From assembly GCA_036508635.1 (NCBI GenBank), contig DATCGY010000121.1:1-7389 (forward strand): 7,389 nucleotides of DNA, in the 5' to 3' direction. The notes beneath the pieces were generated by a model. It was given only the letters and a program-made list of their open reading frames with translations. It ran no database searches and was not told where the DNA came from. Positions 1 to 6,380 of this stretch are shown piece after piece (position 1 is the first letter of the stretch; each line of letters starts with the position of its first letter). Made by a program: the position numbers and the translations under genes. Origin of the DNA: FEN-727 sp036508635. GTDB taxonomy: Bacteria > Actinomycetota > Geothermincolia > Fen-727 > Anoxymicrobiaceae.

Positions 1-1
1 T

Positions 2-646
2 CAGGCTCAACCGCAGGGCAATGGGCCCAGTGCAGGGATGCCACCGGACCAGCCGTATTTCGCTCCAGGTGACGCGTTTGCTCAAAGACCCGGCGGCGCT
101 GTCGCTCCACCGCCACCGCTCGCCGACTACCAGCAGCATCACAGCCAATCCGGCTACCAGTATCCGCGCTCCGCGCCTGTAGGCCAGAGCGCGTACAGGC
201 GGACTCTCGCGAACCGCCAGGCGTTAATCGCACTGGCGATCAGTGGGGCGTGCGGCCTGGTAATATTCATATCGACGTTCTTGCCGTGGATATCTTTTGG
301 AGGCCTCTTCAACGCGAGCGGTTGGTCGTACATGGTGAACTCCGGGCAGATGGGTGGAAACTTCGTCTGGTTCAGCGGGGGAGGGGTTCTCTTCTTCACG
401 GGGGTGTTCTCGATACTGGTAGGCCTGGTCGTCGCCGCCGGTGTCGCGCTCTTCTTTTTCAAAGGCCTGTTCATCGGCGCCCGGACGGCACAGGTTGCGG
501 GAGGCATAGGCGCGGTTCTCGCCCTGATAAACATGATTACGCTCTACACCCGCCTCGGAGGCTCAGGCTTCGGGATGTGGGTCTGCCTGGTCTTCTGTAT
601 CGCCGCGGCTATCTCGGCCGAACTCGGAATAAAAGCGCTCAGCTAA
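2..646 (+). CDS. Multi-spanning membrane protein with Pro/Gln-rich N-terminus (5'-partial)
   Basis: I do not recognise a named family. The reading frame is open to the left edge (in frame from base 2, Gln/Pro/Gly codons), and the ATG at 38 has no well-spaced Shine-Dalgarno, so the real start probably lies upstream. Counting from that Met, residues 1-55 are rich in Pro, Gln, Gly and Tyr and look disordered and cytoplasmic. Hydrophobic segments follow at about 62-84, 113-146 (long, perhaps two short helices), 149-170 and 176-196. The first ends in FLPWISF, an aromatic Pro-Trp motif that I associate with small actinobacterial membrane proteins. A Gly/Ser/Asn-rich loop at about 88-112 would face outside. 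The protein ends soon after the last helix (GIKALS). No catalytic motif is visible. Its stop overlaps the 3' end of the convergent amidohydrolase gene by 8 bp, so no terminator fits between them. The membrane location is well supported; the role is unknown. Confidence 0.75.
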   Translation, partial: QAQPQGNGPSAGMPPDQPYFAPGDAFAQRPGGAVAPPPPLADYQQHHSQSGYQYPRSAPVGQSAYRRTLANRQALIALAISGACGLVIFISTFLPWISFGGLFNASGWSYMVNSGQMGGNFVWFSGGGVLFFTGVFSILVGLVVAAGVALFFFKGLFIGARTAQVAGGIGAVLALINMITLYTRLGGSGFGMWVCLVFCIAAAISAELGIKALS

Positions 647-1514
647 GCTTAATGATCGATTGGAAGTTCTCGAAGAAGACCTGGTCGTGCCCGCCGCGCA
701 GAGGAGCGTTTTCGACCCAGCCCTTGATGAGGCCGTAGTCATAATCCTTGCCAAGGGGTTGCGCTCCATACGGACCGTCAGTACCGTACAGGCATTTACC
801 CGGGCCCAGGAAATCCACGGTCTTCGCGACGAGCGTCGAATTGAGATAAGGGCTCGAGAGGTCCACGTAGACGCCGTCTTTGTCCTTGATATAGGACCAG
901 AGCTCCTGGAAATACGGTATACCGGCATGGGCGTAGACCAGCTTGAGCCCCGGGAACTTGTCTGGAAGCCTCCGGTAGTCCCCGCTGCCGCCCCTGGCCC
1001 CGAGGTGGATCAGGAGGGGATAGCGGTTATCACGGCACCACGCCGCTGCCGGGTCGAGTTTCTCGACGGGATACCTGTGCCAGAACGGGTGCGCCTTTAC
1101 GCCGATCATTCCCGGGCTGGAGCTCCACTTCTCGATCTCCGCGACGGTGTCGCCACCGGTAGCGGGATTGATGAATATCCATCCCATGAACCTATCGGGG
1201 TACCTGCTGATCGCGTCGGCCACCTGGGCATTGTCGGGATTGTCGTAAATACGGTACTTTTTGCCGAGGACGACGAAGTACCCCTTGCTGCTGAGGGTCG
1301 ACTGGTAAAGAAGCTGCCCCAGCTTGTTGGCGCGGAACAGGGTCGCTCTCATCATGTCGCCGCTTGCCTGCCTCGCCTTGCTCTGGATCGAGAATGGCTC
1401 GACCATGGTCGCAATAAGCGCCGTTTTATCGATACCGTGGTTGTCCATGCCCGCTATTGTCCGCTCGAGGGTCATGATCTCGGGCTCGTAGTGCATGTGG
1501 CAGTCAATGATCAT
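639..1514 (-). CDS. Amidohydrolase-2 family metal-dependent TIM-barrel hydrolase or decarboxylase
   Basis: This 291-residue protein has the layout of the amidohydrolase-2 family (ACMSD and gamma-resorcylate decarboxylase relatives, PF04909-like). Visible metal-site candidates are the N-terminal HxH (H6, H8 in DCHMH), H170 in LLIHLG at the end of strand 5, H196 in YAHAG and D246 in YGTDGP. The C-terminal ENFQSIIKL matches the family's closing 'N..+l..l' helix. Members hydrolyse C-N or C-O bonds or decarboxylate aromatic and related acids using one divalent metal; the substrate cannot be read from sequence. Residues about 41-90 form a Lys/Arg- and Met-rich insert between the first strands, which may cap the active site. 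The ATG at 1514 is preceded by GGAGGG on the minus strand (1527-1522), 7 nt away. The gene lies 55 bp downstream of the dehydratase-like gene on the same strand and is probably co-transcribed with it, so it may act on the same pathway. No signal peptide is seen, so it should be cytoplasmic. Confidence 0.88.
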   Translation of the reverse strand: MIIDCHMHYEPEIMTLERTIAGMDNHGIDKTALIATMVEPFSIQSKARQASGDMMRATLFRANKLGQLLYQSTLSSKGYFVVLGKKYRIYDNPDNAQVADAISRYPDRFMGWIFINPATGGDTVAEIEKWSSSPGMIGVKAHPFWHRYPVEKLDPAAAWCRDNRYPLLIHLGARGGSGDYRRLPDKFPGLKLVYAHAGIPYFQELWSYIKDKDGVYVDLSSPYLNSTLVAKTVDFLGPGKCLYGTDGPYGAQPLGKDYDYGLIKGWVENAPLRGGHDQVFFENFQSIIKLS

Positions 1515-1569
1515 AGCGTCACCCTCCGAGGCTCGAGGCCCGGAACGGCGTAGCGCCCGGACCAGACGA

Positions 1570-2988
1570 TCAGGAAATACCCGCCAGCTTCTTCGCTATC
1601 TCTTTCTTGGACTCAATATCATACGTTCCCAGGATTGCAATATCCTCCATGATGGGGGAGCCACCGCCGTGCAGACCCGCGTACTGGAGGATGCCGGCCA
1701 TGCTCGAGCAAGTGAAGTCCGCGATCCATGCGTAGCACTTGTAGATGTCTTCGACGCTGACACCGTCTTTTCGCTTGAGGTATTTCTGGACCAGCTCGCC
1801 GACCTCAGGGCTGGTAAACTCCGTGTCGTACGGCAGCGTTGCGGGAAGGCCACCGGCGATATCCGCAAGCAGGTTGTACTCATGGAAAATGCATTCGCCC
1901 GCGTGCTTGCGAGCCACGTTGCAGTAGACCATATCCGGCATCATCGTTCCCGACGGGGTCTTGATCGATTTGTACGCGGCGGCCTGGCCGCACCCGTAGA
2001 CGAGCTCGGCCGTGGTGATGAACTCGGCGAGCTTGCTTCGGACATGGTCCTCGCGCTCGATGCCGCTGTACTCCGCCACCAGCGCGGCGCTGCCCATCAG
2101 CACGTCCGTGACCGCCGGCTTACAACCGGTGTAGCTGTGCCTGTGGAAGAGCGCGAAGAGGAGAGCGAGCTGTCCGCCGAACTCGTTCTCGCCACAGAGG
2201 AAGACGCGCTCCCACGGGACGAATACATCGTCGAATATGGTGAGCGACTCGCACTCTCCCTTGCCCGACACGAGAGCGGCCAGCTCTGGCATGCGGTCGC
2301 GATGTTTGGCGGCCCTCACCACGAGTTTTACGCCTTTGGCGTCGCCTGGAATCGCGAACGCCACCGCCCAATCCTTCTCGTTTTCACGCAGGAACCTCGT
2401 CGGCGTGACTATTATCTCTTCGGCGAGCGGAGCGAACGAGTTATGTGCCTTGGCTCCCCGAACGACAATGCCGTCGCTGCGCTTTTCAACGACCCTCAGG
2501 TAGAGGTCCGGGTCCACCTGGTCAGCGGGCCGTAGAGAGCGGTCGCCCTTGACGTCGGTCTGGGCGCAGCACCCGACCGTGTCGTTCTTCTGGAAATTCT
2601 CGATATAGGCTAGAAAGCGGTCGTGGTACTCGGTGTTGTGCGCCATGTCACACTGCTTTGTGATGACGGACAACGCGTTGAGAGCGTCGATGCCCATGCA
2701 GCGCGCTATGCACCCTCCCACGGTGCGGGCTCCGATGCGGGTCATCTCCTGTTTATTGAGAAGGTCATCGACGCTCTGGTGGATGTTGCAGAAGCGGTTT
2801 ATCTTTTCGCCACTGAGGTGCGAGGTCGCGGTGAAGATGCCATCGTATTCCGGGAGATGCGCCAGTTCGAACGTCGCGCAGAGGATATCGTTTCCCGGGA
2901 CCTGAGAGCGGTTAAGGACTTCGCCCCCCATGTACACGTTCGGTTCCATTCCCTTGAGGCTTTCCATGTACTCGTCGGCGTGTCTCAT
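1570..2988 (-). CDS. HpaB/4-hydroxybutyryl-CoA dehydratase-family flavo-[4Fe-4S] protein
   Basis: This 472-residue protein is close in length to Clostridium aminobutyricum 4-hydroxybutyryl-CoA dehydratase (AbfD, about 490). AbfD is a FAD and [4Fe-4S] enzyme that makes crotonyl-CoA by ketyl-radical dehydration and also isomerises vinylacetyl-CoA. The cluster ligands C99, C103, H292 and C299 of AbfD correspond to C93 and C97 (CIARC) and H282 and C289 (HRHSYTGCK), with identical spacing. The active-site Tyr and Lys also have counterparts (Y286, K290). The FAD-fold landmarks RGAKAHNS (177-184), FDDVFVPWERVF (252-263) and LHGGGSP (439-445) are present. Flavin monooxygenases of the HpaB type lack the cluster ligands, so a dehydratase or isomerase role is favoured. 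Other AbfD active-site positions differ (see findings), so the substrate is uncertain. The ATG at 2988 was chosen because a seven-G Shine-Dalgarno (3003-2997) lies 8 nt upstream; extending to 3141 would overrun the divergent regulator. It is likely first in an operon with the amidohydrolase. Confidence 0.9.
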   Translation of the reverse strand: MRHADEYMESLKGMEPNVYMGGEVLNRSQVPGNDILCATFELAHLPEYDGIFTATSHLSGEKINRFCNIHQSVDDLLNKQEMTRIGARTVGGCIARCMGIDALNALSVITKQCDMAHNTEYHDRFLAYIENFQKNDTVGCCAQTDVKGDRSLRPADQVDPDLYLRVVEKRSDGIVVRGAKAHNSFAPLAEEIIVTPTRFLRENEKDWAVAFAIPGDAKGVKLVVRAAKHRDRMPELAALVSGKGECESLTIFDDVFVPWERVFLCGENEFGGQLALLFALFHRHSYTGCKPAVTDVLMGSAALVAEYSGIEREDHVRSKLAEFITTAELVYGCGQAAAYKSIKTPSGTMMPDMVYCNVARKHAGECIFHEYNLLADIAGGLPATLPYDTEFTSPEVGELVQKYLKRKDGVSVEDIYKCYAWIADFTCSSMAGILQYAGLHGGGSPIMEDIAILGTYDIESKKEIAKKLAGIS

Positions 2989-3101
2989 CGTCAGTTCCCC
3001 CCCAAAGTTTAGAAGTACTTCGATTATCGGCATTATAATATAGTCAACATCAAGGATACAATGTATATTTACAATAGAAACTATGAAATAGGGGGGCATT
3101 G
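2989..3101. promoter_or_regulatory. Divergent promoter/operator region between dehydratase-like gene and TetR gene
   Basis: This 113-bp spacer is far more AT-rich than the flanking genes. ATTATAAT at 3032-3039 is self-complementary, so it reads TATAAT on the plus strand (3034-3039) and TATAAT on the minus strand (3037-3032). It could serve as the -10 box of both divergent promoters. For the minus strand a partial -35, TTGTAT, lies 18 bp upstream (3061-3056). The plus-strand -35 is not convincing. A further inverted repeat, ATACA-a-TGTAT at 3056-3066, lies between the genes and covers that minus-strand -35; it is a candidate half of a TetR operator. Both genes start after unusual poly-G Shine-Dalgarno runs (3003-2997 on the minus strand and 3091-3096 on the plus strand). 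The architecture is the classic one for a TetR repressor that controls itself and the neighbouring operon; actual binding is inference. Confidence 0.6.
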
Positions 3102-3845
3102 GTGGAGAAGAAGCCCAAGTCCGGAGCCAAAGTCCAGGCAATAATCGACGCCGCGCTTAAAGTGTTCGGCGAGAAAGGGTATTATGACGCGACCATTTCC
3201 GACGTGGCGCGCAGGGCAAAGGTTTCCGAGGCTACAATCTACGAGTACTTTGGCAGTAAAGAGGACCTGCTCTTTGCCATTCCACGCGAGATCACTCAGA
3301 CCTCGGTAAATTTCCTCCATGCGGTGCTGCCGTTCATAAGCGGCTCAAAGAACAAGATCCGCGCAATCCTGTACGGGTACTACAACCTCTATAAGGAGAA
3401 CCCGGAATACTCGGCCCTCGTGCTCCTCAACCTCAAGCACAACAGGAAATTCATGGAAACCGAGGGATACGCGGTAGTGCGCCAGGCCGGCGGAGTCCTT
3501 CTCGGGGCCATCGATGAGGGCATAAGGAACGGGGAGTTCAGGAGCGGGATAGACCCGAGGCTCGTCCGCTCCATCCTGCTGGGCACGCTCGAGCATATAT
3601 TTTTCCGCTGGCACCTGCTCGAGAGAAAAGAGGAGCTGCCCGACTTTGTTGACCAGATGATGGACATCCTCATGAACGGGGCCGAGAAAGACGGCATCGG
3701 CAGGTCCCTTCAGATAAACATCAACCTCGGCGAGGGCGGCACGACCATGGTCGAGACCGGCAAGCCACAGGCCATCGTGACCTCTCCCTCGACTCCCGCC
3801 TCAAAACCCGAGGAAGCTCCGCCCGGAAAACGCTCCGCCGGGTAA
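3102..3845 (+). CDS. TetR/AcrR-family transcriptional regulator
   Basis: This 247-residue regulator has an N-terminal TetR HTH at about residues 9-55. The pattern is IIDAALKVFGEKGY, then TISDVARRAKVS, then ATIYEYFGSKEDLL, matching the canonical helix-turn-helix and the following helix 4. The remainder to about 200 is helical and hydrophobic, consistent with a ligand-binding dimerisation domain. It looks like the FadR/YsiA-type acyl-CoA-responsive TetR proteins, but that sub-assignment is a general impression and not motif-based. The last 35 or so residues (from about 213) are rich in Pro, Ser, Thr, Lys and Glu and probably disordered, which is unusual as an add-on. Two starts are possible: TTG at 3099 or GTG at 3102. 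The six-G Shine-Dalgarno at 3091-3096 is only 2 nt from the TTG but 5 nt from the GTG, so GTG was chosen. It is transcribed divergently from the dehydratase-amidohydrolase unit, its likely target, and may be co-transcribed with the glycosylase 36 bp downstream. Confidence 0.92.
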   Translation: MEKKPKSGAKVQAIIDAALKVFGEKGYYDATISDVARRAKVSEATIYEYFGSKEDLLFAIPREITQTSVNFLHAVLPFISGSKNKIRAILYGYYNLYKENPEYSALVLLNLKHNRKFMETEGYAVVRQAGGVLLGAIDEGIRNGEFRSGIDPRLVRSILLGTLEHIFFRWHLLERKEELPDFVDQMMDILMNGAEKDGIGRSLQININLGEGGTTMVETGKPQAIVTSPSTPASKPEEAPPGKRSAG

Positions 3846-3881
3846 AAAGGTGTCCGACCGCTGTTTGCGAAGAGTAGGGTC

Positions 3882-4826
3882 ATGACACAGCAACTTGCGA
3901 AATCAACGAACTTGGAGACGCGCATAGAGGCGCCATTTGATTTTGCGTTGACCGTGGCAAAGCCCGCTGGATGGTACTGGTCGACGCCCGGAGAGATGTT
4001 CGAAGACGGCACCTTATGGGCCGCGCTCAATCTCGGCGCCACACCGGTGGGGCTTAAGCTGTCCTCAGATGGTGACGGTTTCGTAAGGGCGGTCGCGTAC
4101 ACCGCGTCGGCTCTATCGCGCAGCAAGCGGGAGCGACTCCTGGCCGCCATAGAAAACGGTCTTGGCAAAGATACGGATATTGGTGCCTTCTACACCTTCG
4201 CCGAGAAAGACCCGATCCTCACCCGGGTTGTCCGTGACCTGCATGGCATGCGCGTCGGCAGGTTGGATGATCTGTTCGGGCGAGTCATCCTGACCATCAC
4301 GCTGCAGATGGCTCAACTGCCGAGGAGTCAACGGATGATGGGGGACGTGCTGGAACATTACGGTACCGTTCTCGAGTTCGACGGCAGGCAAGTCGTGATA
4401 TGGCCTACCCCGGCCAAGATCGCCCGGCTTGACCAGGCCGAGCTCAGAAGCCGGGCGAACCTGGGATACAGGGCGAAGCTGCTCTCGGGAGCCGCGCGAT
4501 ACCTCGTCGAAAACCCAATGAGCATACTCGAGCTCGACGAGCTACCCGATGAAGAAGCATTGAAGCAAGTCAGGGCGATACCGGGTGTAGGTCAGTACTC
4601 CGCTGGAATCGTGCTCGGGCGCTACGCTCCCATAGACGCGTGGAGCGTCATCGTAATGAGCGAGCTACTCCTCGGGCGCACTCCAGTGAAGCCCAGGGAA
4701 GAGATCGGCAAGATCAACAAGCTCATCGACAGGCGATGGGGCAGGTTCAGCTGGCTCGCGTTCGCATATATCCTGAACGACCTCGAGAACCTCCAGGCCG
4801 ACTACAACCTCACCCGGCTGTCCTGA
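3882..4826 (+). CDS. HhH-GPD superfamily DNA glycosylase (AlkA/OGG-like, probably monofunctional)
   Basis: This 314-residue protein is the size of AlkA-like base-excision glycosylases, which flip out damaged bases (alkylated purines or 8-oxoguanine) and cut the N-glycosidic bond. Residues about 15-110 form an AlkA/OGG-type N-terminal beta domain, starting FDFALTVAKPAGWYW. The helical core follows: DPILTRVVRDLHGMRV (110-125), a long helix (130-162), then PTPAKIARL (175-183). The helix-hairpin-helix is RAIPGVGQYSAGIVLG (231-246), with hairpin GVG at 235-237. It leads to D252 in APIDAWSV, the expected catalytic Asp. The hairpin lacks the Lys that gives OGG1 lyase activity (QY instead of TK), so glycosylase-only chemistry is predicted. 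There are no C-terminal Cys ligands for an EndoIII-type FeS cluster. The ATG at 3882 has only a weak AGGG just upstream. It lies 36 bp after the TetR gene and ends 14 bp before the convergent kinase gene. The exact lesion specificity cannot be told. Confidence 0.88.
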   Translation: MTQQLAKSTNLETRIEAPFDFALTVAKPAGWYWSTPGEMFEDGTLWAALNLGATPVGLKLSSDGDGFVRAVAYTASALSRSKRERLLAAIENGLGKDTDIGAFYTFAEKDPILTRVVRDLHGMRVGRLDDLFGRVILTITLQMAQLPRSQRMMGDVLEHYGTVLEFDGRQVVIWPTPAKIARLDQAELRSRANLGYRAKLLSGAARYLVENPMSILELDELPDEEALKQVRAIPGVGQYSAGIVLGRYAPIDAWSVIVMSELLLGRTPVKPREEIGKINKLIDRRWGRFSWLAFAYILNDLENLQADYNLTRLS

Positions 4827-4840
4827 ATGATTCGCTCGGG

Positions 4841-6178
4841 TCAGGAAGCGTCGCTCATCTCGAATTCGAAGCAGGCGCCGTTGTCGTTGTGGACGGTGAT
4901 GGTGCCGTCGTACGCTTCGACTATTCTCTTCACTATGGAAAGCCCTATCCCGGCATCAGAGCCCGTTCCCCATTTGCTGAACGCTCTGAAGACATCCTCC
5001 AAACGATCCTCCGGGATACCCGGGCCGTTGTCTCTAACAACGAATCTGTGCCGATCTGCCCCGGACGCGTCGACCTTGTGGACTTCTATCACCGGGTTGT
5101 CGCGGTCGTTGTGGAGCAGCGCGTTGACAACGAGGTTGGAAAAGAGCTGGTAGACCTGGGTCTCGTTAGCGCGCAAGGTCCCCAGGTCTTCGTCGGTTAT
5201 CACCCGGAAACGCTTGTCCCTGAAAGTGTCTTTCTGCACGGCTACAATCTCACGAATCAGCGATGTTACGTCAATGTCTGACACCTGGATGGGCTTATTG
5301 CCGGCTTCGGCCAGGGTCAGCAGCTCGTTGATGAGGCCATGGCATTTGTTGATGTTTCTCTGGACTACCGATGTCGCATCTTCGACCTCGGCGCGCAGAC
5401 CCTCGACGTCATCTTCTCTGGCTGCTTCCTTGAGCAGGTCGGTTGCGATGGAAGCCGCCGCCAGTGGGCTTCTCAGGTCGTGAGACATGTTGCGCGCGTA
5501 GCTTTCGAGTTCCCGGTTCGCCACGATAAGCTCATATGATAGTTCCTGCAACGATTTCTCTGCTTCCTGGAGCGCACGGCGCGCCTTCCTGCGCTCTGAG
5601 CTCTCGATCAGGCTCCATTCGCCCTCCCGCTTGATCAAAGTGTGCTGGTGGTTCGCGACGACATCGATCACCTCGGAGACCCCGCACCGGTCGAGAGAGT
5701 AAGTGCAGATGGCCATCATGTTGTAGTCGCCGATGATATCGTTGAGCTTCTCTTCGTACTCGGTGAAGCTGTCCCAATCCTCGACTTCGAGCCAGGCTAT
5801 ATTGCCTGTGTCTCTCATGCCTTCGAACCCTTTATCCAGGGCTGTCTCGAGCTTCGCTGTCCAATCGTTGAGAACCCTTTGCATGTCGAAGTAGCCGTCG
5901 CGCATATACAAATCGGTGTAAGGAACTATAAGCATCTGTTCGTTCTCGAGCCTCTCGTCCAGGTCGGGCACCGAACGCCTCAAAGCCTTTTCAGCATCCT
6001 CGACCGCGAGGGGTTCGGAGGTGACCCACATGCAGAACTCGTTGTCCTCGAGGCCGGCTTTGAAATATGGGACTAGGAGGTTAAGCAGGTCGTCCTTTGT
6101 CTTGTAGAACTGACACAGGTGTGTTCCCCACGGCACTTCGCCCACTACGTCGATGCCGCTTTTCCGGATACTATCCAT
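4841..6178 (-). CDS. MEDS-domain soluble sensor histidine kinase
   Basis: This 445-residue protein has no membrane segment. Residues about 10-170 are a MEDS (DcmR-type sensory) domain, recognised by GTHLCQFYKTKDDLL (18-32) with its HxCxFY signature, then FKAGLEDNEFCMWVTSE (39-55) and MMAICTYSLDRC (154-165). A Glu/Arg-rich coiled coil (about 190-227) leads to a HisKA helix with phospho-acceptor H233 in MSHDLRSPL. The HATPase domain has an N box (N348, N352 in NLVVNALLHND), a G1 box (D383 in RDNGPGIP), an F-like segment (FRAFSKWG) and a G2 box GTGSDAGIGLSIV. All catalytic parts are intact, so it should autophosphorylate in the cytoplasm in response to an unknown signal; MEDS domains are linked in the literature to methanogen and methylotroph sensors. 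The ATG at 6178 is preferred because GGAG (6188-6185) lies 6 nt upstream; an in-frame TTG at 6190 overlaps that Shine-Dalgarno. No response regulator is adjacent, so it is an orphan here. Confidence 0.92.
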   Translation of the reverse strand: MDSIRKSGIDVVGEVPWGTHLCQFYKTKDDLLNLLVPYFKAGLEDNEFCMWVTSEPLAVEDAEKALRRSVPDLDERLENEQMLIVPYTDLYMRDGYFDMQRVLNDWTAKLETALDKGFEGMRDTGNIAWLEVEDWDSFTEYEEKLNDIIGDYNMMAICTYSLDRCGVSEVIDVVANHQHTLIKREGEWSLIESSERRKARRALQEAEKSLQELSYELIVANRELESYARNMSHDLRSPLAAASIATDLLKEAAREDDVEGLRAEVEDATSVVQRNINKCHGLINELLTLAEAGNKPIQVSDIDVTSLIREIVAVQKDTFRDKRFRVITDEDLGTLRANETQVYQLFSNLVVNALLHNDRDNPVIEVHKVDASGADRHRFVVRDNGPGIPEDRLEDVFRAFSKWGTGSDAGIGLSIVKRIVEAYDGTITVHNDNGACFEFEMSDAS

Positions 6179-6330
6179 CACAGACTCCAAACCGGGCTTA
6201 AGAGCCCCTTCCTGTTTCCATCTTGCGACTCCTGGAAGACAAGATGCACTAGTTAGTTCGTTCGACGCGATAGACGCCGTTCCTGTGGTTTGAAACTTTA
6301 CCGGACGTGCTTCTCGCGATAGCGCCGTCC

Positions 6331-6344
6331 GGTGTGATCACACC
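6331..6344. repeat. Perfect 14-bp palindrome GGTGTGATCACACC
   Basis: The sequence equals its own reverse complement over 14 bases, in a spacer between divergent genes. It overlaps by three bases the right arm of a second inverted repeat (ACCGGACG at 6300-6307, CGTCCGGT at 6326-6333). It contains TGTGA and TCACA with no gap, unlike a CRP site, which needs six bases between the half sites. Probably a dimeric regulator site; the regulator is unknown. Confidence 0.5.
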
Positions 6345-6380
6345 TTTGTCACGGCGAACTGGCGCGGGGCGCGGGACGGC

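Noticed and set aside
660..1553. Long plus-strand open frame (297 codons) opposite the amidohydrolase
   Set aside because: It is antisense to a gene with clear family motifs. Its translation is Val/Arg/Glu-rich with no recognisable domain, as expected from the GC-rich complementary strand.
1495..2535. Long plus-strand open frame (346 codons) opposite the dehydratase-like gene
   Set aside because: It is a shadow of the real minus-strand gene, whose FeS ligand motifs are unambiguous; the shadow product has no fold-like pattern.
2989..3141. N-terminal extension of the dehydratase-like protein
   Set aside because: The frame stays open to 3141, but that would run across the divergent promoter and into the TetR gene. 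The extension has no family counterpart, and the ATG at 2988 has a Shine-Dalgarno.
3821..3850. Possible terminator at the end of the TetR gene (CCCGG...CCGGG then AAAAA)
   Set aside because: The arms are short, lie inside the coding end, and are followed by an A-run, not a T-run, on the coding strand.
6331..6344. CRP-type site
   Set aside because: TGTGA and TCACA are directly joined, whereas CRP/FNR half sites need a spacer of four to six bases.
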